From assembly GCA_020692205.1 (NCBI GenBank), contig JAIMKV010000001.1:108259-172258 (forward strand): a stretch of 64,000 bases of DNA, given 5' to 3'. Within the stretch, counting starts at the first letter, position 1. Every line of letters starts with the position of its first letter. This document shows, in pieces, positions 18,584 to 26,751 of the stretch. The position numbers were made by a program, and so were the translations under genes. The stretch is from Myxosarcina sp. GA_180221_E-2-1-MAG-40_15. Its GTDB lineage: Bacteria > Cyanobacteriota > Cyanobacteriia > Cyanobacteriales > Xenococcaceae. The notes under the pieces are model-generated. The model made no database searches. It was not told where the DNA came from and was given only the letters and a program-made list of their open reading frames with translations.

Positions 18584-19351
18584 TTATATTTGACGAGAAA
18601 AACGAGTCATCTTCGGTGGTGCGATCGCTGGTAAATTATTGTCTAGTGAATTTGCTTCTGGTTCAACTAACTCAGGATTAAATCGATAGCCTATATTCCG
18701 TACTGTTTGAATTATATTAGGCTGCCTGGGATTAAATTCAATTTTCTTACGCAACGATAGCACATGGGTATCTACGGTACGAGGATTGTCAATCGCATCA
18801 GGCCACGCACGCTGTAATAGCTCTGAGCGACTTAAGGAATTTCCTTCAGCTTGCGCCAAAACATAAAGCAAACTAAATTCTTGCGGGGTCAATTCAATAA
18901 AACTGCCTTTTAACTGAACTCGCCGCTGTGCCAAGTCAATCTTTAGATCTTTACATTCCATAGATAGGGGAACAGAACTAGACAGACGCATTCGCCGGAC
19001 TAATGCTTCAACTCGCGCCAAAAACTCTTGCATCCCAAAAGGCTTGGTTAAATAATCATCAGCACCAGTTTTTAGCCCTCTGACAATGTCTTGCTCATTG
19101 CTTCGAGCCGATAGCAAAAGAATTAGAGACTTTTGTTGTTGGAATAACCAATGAGATAATTCTAATCCATCTCCATCAGGTAAATCAGAATCAATAATGA
19201 CTAATGTTGGCTGATGCCGATAAAAAGCATCTCGACCCTGTTGCAAACTAGCAGATTGGCTAACAACATAACCTGATTGTTGTAAGTGCCAACCTAGTAG
19301 CGAGCGCAAGTGAGGATTACTTTCAACTATAGATATATGTGTTGACACCAC
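18584..19351 (-). CDS. OmpR-family response regulator with altered acidic pocket
   Basis: A 255-residue protein starting at GTG: receiver domain (1-120) and winged-helix DNA-binding domain (about 135-225; ELTPQEFSLLYVLAQAEGNS and TVDTHVLSLRKKIEFNPRQP). The phosphoacceptor aspartate (D54 in VIIDSDLPDGDG) and the K of LTKPFG are present. The usual acidic pair at the first strand (D-D) is replaced by E10-S11 in SIVESNPHL, so metal binding may be weakened. Cyanobacterial NblR-like regulators are known to work without phosphorylation, and this may be similar. No histidine kinase is adjacent. Confidence 0.9.
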   Translation of the reverse strand: MVSTHISIVESNPHLRSLLGWHLQQSGYVVSQSASLQQGRDAFYRHQPTLVIIDSDLPDGDGLELSHWLFQQQKSLILLLSARSNEQDIVRGLKTGADDYLTKPFGMQEFLARVEALVRRMRLSSSVPLSMECKDLKIDLAQRRVQLKGSFIELTPQEFSLLYVLAQAEGNSLSRSELLQRAWPDAIDNPRTVDTHVLSLRKKIEFNPRQPNIIQTVRNIGYRFNPELVEPEANSLDNNLPAIAPPKMTRFSRQI

Positions 19352-19567
19352 TTTTGCCTCATTAAATTTAGGGAAAATTCCTATAAGAATAAGGCTAACA
19401 GAGGCTTCAATCGTATTTTGTAGCGATGGTTACGAGTCAACGTTACTAATAATTCTCGCCAAAAATGTGATTGTTAAAAGCCAACACAGTAAAATAAGAA
19501 AAGATAGAAAACTTAATAACAGTTCAATTTCTACTAATCTCTTAAGTAATACTAACGAATTAAAGAC

Positions 19568-19831
19568 ATGATTCTTCAAGATCCTCAAACCATTAGACAT
19601 TACCAAAAAATTACAGATGGCATGGTCGATCTGTGGCGCAGACGCTATAGTTTCGAGGAAATTAGGCTGTATCTCGATGGATACATTGCCTGTCTACGTA
19701 ACAGCGACTTTGTGGAACAATATCACATTCACCGCCTAGAAGAACAGACACTACGCTTTTTAAGAGATTCATCTAACTTTGAGTTATCATCACCTCAAAC
19801 TCAGATGGAAGTAGACACTGATTATTATTAA
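19568..19831 (+). CDS. Small conserved cyanobacterial protein (DUF6761-like)
   Basis: An 87-residue soluble protein with no signal peptide. The core TIRHYQKITDGMVDLWRRRY and SFEEIRLYLDGYIACLRNSD is all-helical and rich in aromatic and arginine residues. The end IHRLEEQTLRFLRDSSNFEL completes a conserved pattern I associate with DUF6761 of cyanobacteria. The function is unknown. It is monocistronic and closed by a strong bidirectional terminator shared with grxD. Confidence 0.75.
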   Translation: MILQDPQTIRHYQKITDGMVDLWRRRYSFEEIRLYLDGYIACLRNSDFVEQYHIHRLEEQTLRFLRDSSNFELSSPQTQMEVDTDYY

Positions 19832-19987
19832 ATATTTATCTAGATTGACTGCGTTCGTATCGGAAGTTTTCTAACCTAAGCTTTCAATCACTGTCGAGCG
19901 CCATAGAGATCAACTCAAAAAACTACTTTTTGCCCGCCAGTTTTATTGAAAATTAATAGTTATAGTTATTCAACTTTTGAACTAAAT

Positions 19988-20027
19988 AAAAGACGACTAT
20001 ATGGTTATACTGCGTTAGTCGTCTTTT
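19988..20027. terminator. Bidirectional terminator between DUF6761-like gene and glutaredoxin gene
   Basis: AAAAGACGACTA (19988-19999) and TAGTCGTCTTTT (20016-20027) are perfect 12-bp inverted arms around a 16-base loop. A-rich and T-rich ends give a U-run in either direction, and it lies between two convergent genes. Confidence 0.85.
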
Positions 20028-20068
20028 GCTTACTGCCGAGTTAGAAGCTTTCAATAGCTAGCCAGACT

Positions 20069-20392
20069 TTAAGAAGCTAATGCTACTTCTGCCATCTGCT
20101 GCAATTCTCCACTTTGGTAAAGTTCGATCGCAATATCAGAACCGCCAACAAACTCTCCATCAATATAAATCTGTGGTATGGTGGGCCAATTGGAATATTC
20201 TTTAATTCCTTGACGTATTTCAGGATCAGCTAAGATGTCCACGGTTTCGTAGGGAACACCCAGAGTATTCAGGATTTGCACCACATTATTAGAGAAACCG
20301 CACTGAGGCATCAATTTTGATCCCTTCATAAACACCATAATTTTGTTTTCATTGACTAAGCGATCAATTTTTGCTTTCACTTCGGGTGTCAT
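20069..20392 (-). CDS. grxD: Monothiol glutaredoxin, Grx4 family
   Basis: This 107-residue protein has the single-cysteine active site C31-G-F-S in KGSKLMPQCGFSNNVVQILN and the glutathione-binding parts WPTIPQIYIDGEFVGGSDIA. Family members bind a [2Fe-2S] cluster with glutathione and pass it on; they do not act as classical thiol reductases. The bolA gene lies 174 bp upstream on the same strand. Grx4 and BolA form known heterodimers in iron sensing and Fe-S trafficking, so the pairing supports that role here. Length is normal. Confidence 0.95.
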   Translation of the reverse strand: MTPEVKAKIDRLVNENKIMVFMKGSKLMPQCGFSNNVVQILNTLGVPYETVDILADPEIRQGIKEYSNWPTIPQIYIDGEFVGGSDIAIELYQSGELQQMAEVALAS

Positions 20393-20566
20393 AAGTCTTA
20401 GTTGTCTATTTTTCTTAATTTACTAAAAACGCCAATGATAATTTATAGCGATTAACTTGCTTAATTCTACTAAACTGTAAAACTAAAACAGTTGGATAAT
20501 TTTAGATAGCCATTCAGCATCTTGCCAATTCTTAGGTTCGCACACCTTGGCTGCAAATATCTATCG

Positions 20567-20818
20567 CTATACAGCTTGTCCAGTAGCCTGCCAAGTTTCA
20601 GGGGTGTAAGTTTTGAGAGACAAAGCATGAATAGTTTCGGAGGCCATTTCGTTCTGTAATGCCGAATATACCATCTGATGTTGTTTGACTCTGGTTTGAC
20701 CAGCAAAATCAGGAGAGATAATTATGGCTTCAAAATGCTGTCCATCGCCGACAACTTTGACTTCGGCACGGGCTAACCTCTCTTGAATCATTGTTTGGAC
20801 TTGTTGTGGACTAATCAT
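20567..20818 (-). CDS. BolA family protein
   Basis: An 83-residue protein with the BolA class II KH-like fold. It contains [20 protein letters not shown], then [20 protein letters not shown], and ends [30 protein letters not shown], with the conserved histidine (H28) and the late H of the family near residue 67. BolA partners monothiol glutaredoxin in handling Fe-S clusters. The grxD gene follows on the same strand, so the two are likely functionally linked even though a 174-bp gap leaves separate promoters possible. Confidence 0.93.
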   Translation of the reverse strand: [83 protein letters not shown]

Positions 20819-21009
20819 GATTGGTTTAGTTGGTTTAAACAGATTGATTTGAGGATTGATCGCTCTTGCTAATTGTAAATGTTTTAAACAGCGACTCTAT
20901 CTTGTGATGATGTTGGCTAATAATCTCTATTTTACTTTTAAATTTAAGTAAAGATGCTTAATTATTATGACCTTAATTTTCTCCTAGTTTGGCAAAGAAA
21001 TTGTTACGA

Positions 21010-21696
21010 CTAAGGACTATCTGGAGCTGGATTTGGTGGCTGCTCTGGAGTTAAAGCTGGGGGTTGCTCTTCCGCAGGAGGTTGGGCATCACCTGGGGGT
21101 GTTTGAGGAGCGGGAGGAGGAGTATTGGCTGGGTTTGGCGGAGTATAGGGTGTATCAACAAAGCCAATTTCTAGAAGCTGTTCATAGGCTTTTCTGCCGA
21201 GTCCAATACCAGGGCTTTGGGAAGTAACAATTTGTACCAACAGAGGAATAGATAGCTCTGGCTGATTTTGCGATCGATGTACCAAAGCTAGCTGATAAGT
21301 AGCGTTATCCCTTGCAATGCTAGTATCTAACGCTTTTTTACGGTGAGATTCGGCAGCAGCATTATCTAGTCCCGAAAAGCTATTAAATAGCTGGAGATAA
21401 AAGTTAGATAGTTGGTTAAAAACTTGTCGCGCACTCTGCAATTTCTCGGCAGCAAGATCGTATTGCTGAGCATCAATAGCTTGCTCTGCTTCCTTCATTA
21501 ATCTATTGCCTCCTTCAATACTAAAAATACTGTTAGACTGTGTCGGAGTAGAACTATCTGAATCAGGAATGCTGGGCGTTGATTCGGCTGGAGAGACTGT
21601 CTCTTGTGCCTGTAAGTTGGTGGTTAAACCGATGGACAATAAGCCCAGCAACAACAAATAACGCGCACTACGATCAATAATATTTAGTTTTGGCAT
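21010..21696 (-). CDS. Secreted TPR-like protein with proline-rich tail
   Basis: A 228-residue protein with an N-terminal signal sequence (LLLLGLLSIGLTTNLQAQE; cleavage likely after AQA). Residues about 60-165 are helical and TPR-like (RLMKEAEQAIDAQQYDLAAE, then KLQSARQVFNQLSNFY). Residues 170-228 are almost pure P/Q/A/N (NPANTPPPAPQTPPGDAQPP), a flexible tail. It should act in the periplasm, perhaps as a scaffold. I do not recognise a named family; similar signal-TPR-proline proteins occur in cyanobacteria. Confidence 0.75.
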   Translation of the reverse strand: MPKLNIIDRSARYLLLLGLLSIGLTTNLQAQETVSPAESTPSIPDSDSSTPTQSNSIFSIEGGNRLMKEAEQAIDAQQYDLAAEKLQSARQVFNQLSNFYLQLFNSFSGLDNAAAESHRKKALDTSIARDNATYQLALVHRSQNQPELSIPLLVQIVTSQSPGIGLGRKAYEQLLEIGFVDTPYTPPNPANTPPPAPQTPPGDAQPPAEEQPPALTPEQPPNPAPDSP

Positions 21697-21882
21697 AAGT
21701 TATCTATTTTGGTTCTTTCTCGCCATTTTAAATAAGAGAATTAGACTTCAGGTATCTTATCACCCCATAACCATAGTGTCAGAAGCAGAAAATGTCTCTT
21801 CTTTCGGGTTCGAGACTAGTTGATTTTAAGTTAGTTCGCTTATGGTAGAAAGGTTTATTTTTCAGCAGTAGGCTTTTGATTT

Positions 21883-23265
21883 ATGTATCGCTTTAAATGG
21901 ATCTTTTGGTTCGGCTTTACTTTGACTATTGCCTGTTCTAAAAACTCTCCACAATCGGCTAGCTTACCCCAAGACGAGTTTGTGCAAGTTTATTTTAATC
22001 ACCGAGAAAGCCAGACTCAAATTTATCGCGATCCTTACCGTAAAATCGAACGCCAGGGAGATGACTTAGAATCAGTCATTATTCAAGAAATAGCGGCGGC
22101 AAAGTCTACTATCGATCTGGCTGTGCAAGAGCTTAACCTACCGTTAGTTGCTCAGGCTTTAGTCAAAAGCCAGCGTTCTGGGGTCAAAATCAGAGTAATC
22201 TTGGAGAATAATTACAGTCATTCCTTAAGCAAACTAAATTCATCAGAGATTGAAGGCTTAAATCAGCGTGATCGCCAAAAGTATAATCAGTTTTTTCAGC
22301 TAGTCGATCTAAATCAAGACAACTACTTAAGTTCCGCCGAAATTGCCCAACGAGATGCTTTAGTGATCTTAGAACAAGCTGGTATTCCCATAATTGATGA
22401 TACTGCCGATGGCTCAAAAGGTAGTGGTTTAATGCACCATAAATTTATGGTTGTAGATCGTAAAACCATGGTTACTGGCTCAGCTAATTTTACCCTTAGT
22501 GATATTCATGGCGATCTAGACAATCCTGAAACCCGAGGAAATGTTAATCATTTGCTTAGAATTGAAAATTCGGCAGTGGCCGATTTATTTACCGCAGAAT
22601 TTAACTATATGTGGGGCAATATTAATGGAATTAACCCGAAGTTCGGTTTGGGGAAGCCTTGGCGATCGCCAACGACAATTACCTGGAAAGACACTGAGAT
22701 TACACTACAGTTTGCCCCCACTTCTAGTCGTTTGGATTGGCGTTTTAGCACTAATGGTTTGATTAACGAAACAATCGATCGTGCTACAATATCTATTGAT
22801 CTAGCCCTGTTTGTTTTTAGCGATCAGACAATAGCCAATACTTTGCAGCAAAAGCACAGCCAGGGTGTAGAAATTAAAGGTGTATTTGACTCTGGTTTTG
22901 CCTATCGTTATTACAGCGAGGTACTTGATATGCTTGGCGTTACTTTATATCGAGGTTGTCAAGCTGAAGCTGCTAACAATCCTTGGGATCAGCCACTGAA
23001 AACTATCGGTACAGCACAGCTAGCCACAGGTGATAAACTGCATCATAAGTTTACAGTCATTGATAATCAGACAGTAATTTCAGGATCGCACAATTGGTCA
23101 GAAGCTGCTAATAAAAATAATGATGAAACTTTGATGATCATTAAAAATTCTCTGGTGTCTCAGCATTTTGCTCAGGAATTTAACCGTCTCTATAGTTCAG
23201 TACAATTAGGATTATCTCCTAAGATTCAAAATAAGCTAAAGCAACAAAAGCAACAATGTAATTGA
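21883..23265 (+). CDS. Phospholipase D-like lipoprotein with an embedded EF-hand
   Basis: A 460-residue protein with an N-terminal hydrophobic segment ending in a lipobox-like TIAC (FGFTLTIACSKNSPQ), so it is probably membrane-attached outside the cytoplasm. Two HKD motifs are complete: H185-H-K in MHHKFMVVDRKTMVTGSANF and H387-H-K in HHKFTVIDNQTVISGSHNWS. They place it in the phospholipase D/nuclease superfamily, which cleaves phosphodiester bonds in lipids or nucleic acids. Between strands of the first half sits DLNQDNYLSSAE (residues 142-153), a canonical EF-hand loop with acidic or oxygen ligands at positions 1, 3, 5, 9 and 12, suggesting calcium control. The real substrate is unknown. 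Confidence 0.88.
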   Translation: MYRFKWIFWFGFTLTIACSKNSPQSASLPQDEFVQVYFNHRESQTQIYRDPYRKIERQGDDLESVIIQEIAAAKSTIDLAVQELNLPLVAQALVKSQRSGVKIRVILENNYSHSLSKLNSSEIEGLNQRDRQKYNQFFQLVDLNQDNYLSSAEIAQRDALVILEQAGIPIIDDTADGSKGSGLMHHKFMVVDRKTMVTGSANFTLSDIHGDLDNPETRGNVNHLLRIENSAVADLFTAEFNYMWGNINGINPKFGLGKPWRSPTTITWKDTEITLQFAPTSSRLDWRFSTNGLINETIDRATISIDLALFVFSDQTIANTLQQKHSQGVEIKGVFDSGFAYRYYSEVLDMLGVTLYRGCQAEAANNPWDQPLKTIGTAQLATGDKLHHKFTVIDNQTVISGSHNWSEAANKNNDETLMIIKNSLVSQHFAQEFNRLYSSVQLGLSPKIQNKLKQQKQQCN

Positions 23266-23441
23266 TCTCAAGCACGGTTAAATATCTCAACTCTCTGCCT
23301 GAACCAATAATTTTTTTCGGTCTATTGACAAAGATTACTAATTAGTGTTTATAATCTTGTGAGCCTAATTAATTGAATATTATTTTCAATAAGCTAGTTA
23401 ATTGATTTTTTTAGCAAAATATTTAATCCAGGAAATTGACA

Positions 23442-23759
23442 ATGAGCGATCGCACCTCAAAAAAAATCAGTCCTTCAGAAAAGCAACAGCCTAGCCGTGT
23501 ACTGCCAGTTAAGTGGGCTTATCGGTGGGATGTATTTCGCCGCTTAAAATCCTTAGAGATAGATTGTCAATGTTCCACTAATGAGCCTTTATTAGTGGAT
23601 ATATATAGCCCAACTACTCTGATCCAGATTTGGAGCGTAGTCAGACAATTTAGCGGCGAACGTCACCAATTGATTGATTGGTTGGATAATTGCTGGTATG
23701 TGCAATACGATGATCAAAGTCGGCAGAATGAATTGATAAAGCATCATGGCAAAAGTTAA
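23442..23759 (+). CDS. Hypothetical protein translationally coupled to the 2Fe-2S protein
   Basis: Start taken at the ATG at 23442 (a TTG two codons earlier is in frame), preceded by a CAGGAAA ribosome-binding sequence. The 105-residue product is charged and tryptophan-rich: PVKWAYRWDVFRRLKSLEID, then LIQIWSVVRQFSGERHQLID and NCWYVQYDD. No signal peptide or membrane segment is seen. Its last 14 bases overlap the start of the next gene, which implies coupled translation and a shared task. I do not recognise the family. Confidence 0.75.
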   Translation: MSDRTSKKISPSEKQQPSRVLPVKWAYRWDVFRRLKSLEIDCQCSTNEPLLVDIYSPTTLIQIWSVVRQFSGERHQLIDWLDNCWYVQYDDQSRQNELIKHHGKS

Positions 23760-24321
23760 TCACCTAGTTTCTGAGTTCAATTTCCAAGGCAAGCTAAGCA
23801 AACTGTCTTGGCGGAAAAACCAAATCAAATATATTAAGCTAGTTACCGATGAAGGTAAATATTGGCTGAAAATTCCTCAAAACCTGAGAGAGAAAATTGC
23901 CAGTTTGTCTCCTGGGTGTCAACTAGAAGTAGCAGGAAAATCTAAACAGCACCCAACCACGGGCAAAACTAAATACAAGGCTCAAACAGTAGTGCTAGTT
24001 GCTCGCGATCAAGCTGTGGTTAAAACCCAGTCATCTCGATTACCTGTCTTTGACAGCAAAACTAAATCCAAAGCCAAGGTGCTAGTTTGCCAAAAGTCTA
24101 ACTGCTGGAAGAAAGGAGGTAAAAGAGTTTGTGCCGAGTTAGAATCCATTTTGAGCGATCGCGGCTTAACCAACCAGATTCCGATTCAGAAAACAGGTTG
24201 TCTGAAACAGTGTAAAAAAGCGCCAGCGTTGGTGATGATGCCAGATAAAGCTCGTTATAACCAAGTAAAGCCTCAACAGGTAGAGAAAATGGTCGAGAAA
24301 CATTTAATTGCTGATAGCTAA
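23746..24321 (+). CDS. (2Fe-2S) ferredoxin-domain protein with N-terminal beta-barrel-like domain
   Basis: A 191-residue protein. Residues 1-90 (FNFQGKLSKLSWRKNQIKYI, then KLVTDEGKYWLKIP) read as alternating strands like an OB-fold nucleic-acid or ligand-binding domain. Residues about 110-185 are a thioredoxin-like [2Fe-2S] domain: VLVCQKSNCWKKGGKRVCAE, then QKTGCLKQCKKAPALVMMPD, with the spaced cysteines of this family. Such domains occur in NuoE-type and free ferredoxins. It overlaps the upstream gene by 14 bp. The fusion and coupling are clear; the cellular role is unknown. Confidence 0.85.
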   Translation: MAKVNHLVSEFNFQGKLSKLSWRKNQIKYIKLVTDEGKYWLKIPQNLREKIASLSPGCQLEVAGKSKQHPTTGKTKYKAQTVVLVARDQAVVKTQSSRLPVFDSKTKSKAKVLVCQKSNCWKKGGKRVCAELESILSDRGLTNQIPIQKTGCLKQCKKAPALVMMPDKARYNQVKPQQVEKMVEKHLIADS

Positions 24322-24330
24322 AATTAGATC

Positions 24331-24412
24331 TGATACCAATTCTCCATAAAGATGCATTAAATTATAGTTATCAAGGCTTTATTAAGTGCAACGTCATAGA
24401 GATTTGGTATTA
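24331..24412. repeat. MITE-like element with imperfect terminal inverted repeats
   Basis: TGATACCAATTCTC (24331-24344) and GAGATTTGGTATTA (24399-24412) are inverted copies matching at 12 of 14 positions around an AT-rich 54-bp core without an open frame. Short TACCAAT-ended elements of this form are spread in many cyanobacterial genomes; this knowledge plus the inverted ends supports a non-autonomous mobile element. The rest of the interval to 24574 shows nothing convincing. Confidence 0.45.
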
Positions 24413-24574
24413 GCCGAACAAGAACAAATAGAATGGCGATCGCGCCAGATATTAAATCCGATGTCTACGAGCAAATTTTGCAGTTGTGCGGTTTGGCATA
24501 GAAAACACCAATCTTCAGCTTGATCTCAGTTTATTAACGATTTTTTGCTTATTTGTCATAGACTTCTGGCATAA

Positions 24575-25375
24575 TTACAATCGATCCAACCATTGTTGAA
24601 TATCTGCCAAAACCAGATCGGGGATTTCCCAGGGGAAAAGATGCGCCACTTGAGAATAGTTTTTATATGCGCAATTGCTCAAATGTTCGGCGGTTTTTTG
24701 ACTAGCAGAAGGGATGATATGGCGATCGCATTCTCCCGATAACATCAAGCAGGGTATTTCAATTCGATGTAAATCTGATAAGCGATTGTAACCCTGTCTC
24801 ATTGCCGTTCTCAAAGCTGTATTAGCCGTCTTAGAAGTCTGAAAATAAGCGGGAACTCCTTCTTTAGCCAAATACTGATAGGACTCTGGCTGGTGATGAC
24901 TAATCAAATAGCGGAAAAGCGATCGCTTGCCAAAGGTATCAATATTCCATTGCCAAGCTGGTTTGAGGTAATTCACCATGCCGCCAATCCCTGTAAACAG
25001 TACATCTTGCCAAGTTTCTTGAGGATGACTACTTACAGGATGTGCTGCTGTAGCAATTAAAATCATGCCACTAAACCTTTCAGGCTGTGCTATGGCCAAT
25101 TCCATGGCGATAATGCCCCCCAAAGACCAACCTAATACTAAACAACGATCTATTTGCTGTTTGTCCAACAAAGCAATAATGTCCTGTAAATGATCTTGCA
25201 TGGTAAAGTTTTGTTGATAACGACTCTTGCCATAGCCACGAAGATCAGGAGTAATAGTTTGATACTGCCTGGATAAATAATTGGTAAATACAGACATACT
25301 GGCAGCGCAACCAGGGTGACCATGTAAGCAAAGGATAGGATATCCTTGCCCTTTAATTTCTGTATTTAATTCCAT
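24575..25375 (-). CDS. Alpha/beta fold hydrolase
   Basis: Start taken at the ATG at 25375 (MELNTEIKGQGYPILCLHGH); an upstream TTG at 25408 would add 11 residues. The 266-residue protein has the oxyanion-hole HGHPGC, the nucleophile elbow LVLGWSLGGIIAMELA with serine (G-W-S-L-G), an aspartate in LSGECDRHIIP, and the catalytic histidine in SQVAHLFPWEIPD. This is the ester/epoxide/haloalkane hydrolase superfamily; the sequence gives no substrate. It is a cytosolic protein on the same strand as the stress island that follows, but 200 bp away from it. Confidence 0.9.
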   Translation of the reverse strand: MELNTEIKGQGYPILCLHGHPGCAASMSVFTNYLSRQYQTITPDLRGYGKSRYQQNFTMQDHLQDIIALLDKQQIDRCLVLGWSLGGIIAMELAIAQPERFSGMILIATAAHPVSSHPQETWQDVLFTGIGGMVNYLKPAWQWNIDTFGKRSLFRYLISHHQPESYQYLAKEGVPAYFQTSKTANTALRTAMRQGYNRLSDLHRIEIPCLMLSGECDRHIIPSASQKTAEHLSNCAYKNYSQVAHLFPWEIPDLVLADIQQWLDRL

Positions 25376-25381
25376 ATATTT

Positions 25382-25504
25382 TCCACAATCAACAGTAAAT
25401 TTGAGCAAGTTGGCGATCGCTTAAAACAATTAGGCAATGGTGTTGCCGATCTAGCTCACGATTATGCAGATATTTTAGATAGTTCTAATAATAAAATATC
25501 TTGA
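25382..25504 (+). pseudogene. Coding-like frame without start, possible gene remnant
   Basis: A 40-codon frame on the plus strand reads FEQVGDRLKQLGNGVADLAH, then DYADILDSSNNKIS before TGA. It has a protein-like helical pattern but begins after a stop with no ATG, GTG or TTG that would make sense. It is likely the tail of a gene lost by deletion. The family is not recognised; chance cannot be ruled out. Confidence 0.25.
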
Positions 25505-25541
25505 GAATCAAGGATCTGATTGATAAGACGCTCTCTTTGAC

Positions 25542-25569
25542 AGCAGGCGCCGCCTTAAAAGTGCCTGCT
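25542..25569 (-). terminator. Hairpin downstream of the alcohol dehydrogenase gene
   Basis: AGCAGGC (25542-25548) pairs with GCCTGCT (25563-25569), 11 bp past the stop of the minus-strand dehydrogenase gene. No clear U-run follows, so termination is only probable. Confidence 0.4.
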
Positions 25570-25580
25570 ATCACTTTCCT

Positions 25581-26751
25581 TTATGGTTTAAGAACTACTT
25601 TGGTGCAGTTATCTTCTTTGTTGCGGAACATTTTATATCCTTTAGGTGCATCGTCGATACTCAGATGATGAGAAATAACATAAGAAGGATCGATTTCTCC
25701 CTGTTGAATCCGCTCAAGTAGAGGCTGGAGATACTTGTGAACGTGGGTTTGCCCTGAGCGCAAAGTTAGAGCTTTATTAACAATTGCACCCAAAGGTATT
25801 TTATCGACCAAGCCACCATATACCCCAGGAATAGACACTGTCCCCCCCCTTACGGCAAGCAACAATTGCCTGGCGCAAGGCTGTAGGACGACCTGTTTCT
25901 AGCTTTACTCCCTGTTTAACTTTATCGTAAGCTGCCATAGCATCTGTGCCGTGGGCTTCCATACCTACCGCCTCAATACAGCGATCTGGACCTCTGCCAC
26001 CCGTCATTTCTTTGAGGGCTTCTCCTGCGTCTATTTCTTCGTAGTTAATTACTTCGGCTTTGCCCTGTTCTTGTGCCATTTGTAACCTTTCGGGGAAGCG
26101 ATCAATCGCAATTACTCTGGCTGCACCTAACATATAGGCACTCTTGATGGCAAACTGACCAACGGGACCGCATCCCCAGACTGCTACGGTGTCCCCTGGT
26201 TCGATATCCGCATTTTCCGCTGCCATGTAGCCAGTGGGAAAAATGTCAGTTAGAAATAAGACTTTATCGTCTTCTAAATCATCGGGTACTTTTAATGGGC
26301 CGACATCAGCGTAAGGAATCCGAGCGTATTCTGCTTGTCCCCCTGCATAACCTCCTAGCAAATGGGAATAACCAAAAAGACCAGAAGGGGAATGTCCATA
26401 AAATTTCTCTGCCATCCAAGCATTAGGATTAGAATTATCGCATAGTGACCACAAATCTTTTTGACAGAAGAAACAGCCGCCACAGGCGATCGTAAAAGGA
26501 ACAACGACGCGATCGCCTTTTTGGAGATTTTTTACTTCTTTACCAGTTTCGACTACTTCTCCCATAAACTCGTGACCTAAAATATCTCCCGATTCCATAG
26601 TGGGAATATTGCCTTCGTATAGGTGCAAGTCTGAACCGCATATAGCGGTGGAGGTTATTTTAATAATGGCATCACGGGGATTGAGAATTTTTGGATCGGG
26701 TACGGTTTCAACTCTGACATCGTGTGCGCTATGCCAACATACAGCTTTCAT
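25581..26751 (-). pseudogene. Zinc-dependent alcohol dehydrogenase, frameshifted in a G8 run
   Basis: Two overlapping frames (26751-25801 and 25865-25581) together make one dehydrogenase of about 386 residues. The first carries the catalytic zinc region [10 protein letters not shown] and GHEFMGEVV, the structural zinc cysteines in [15 protein letters not shown], and the NAD-binding G-x-G-x-x-G-type loop [17 protein letters not shown]. The frame breaks at eight G on the coding strand (plus-strand C 25842-25849): with seven G the product would read [20 protein letters not shown] without interruption. The family oxidises alcohols or glutathione-linked aldehydes. Either the gene is inactive, or the run is a sequencing error or a slippage switch. 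It is the last gene of the minus-strand stress array. Confidence 0.85.

Noticed and set aside
24433..24501. 22-codon ATG frame (MAIAPDIKSDVYEQILQLCG)
   Set aside because: Too short, overlapping a HIP1 site that often creates MAIA-like starts; no other support.
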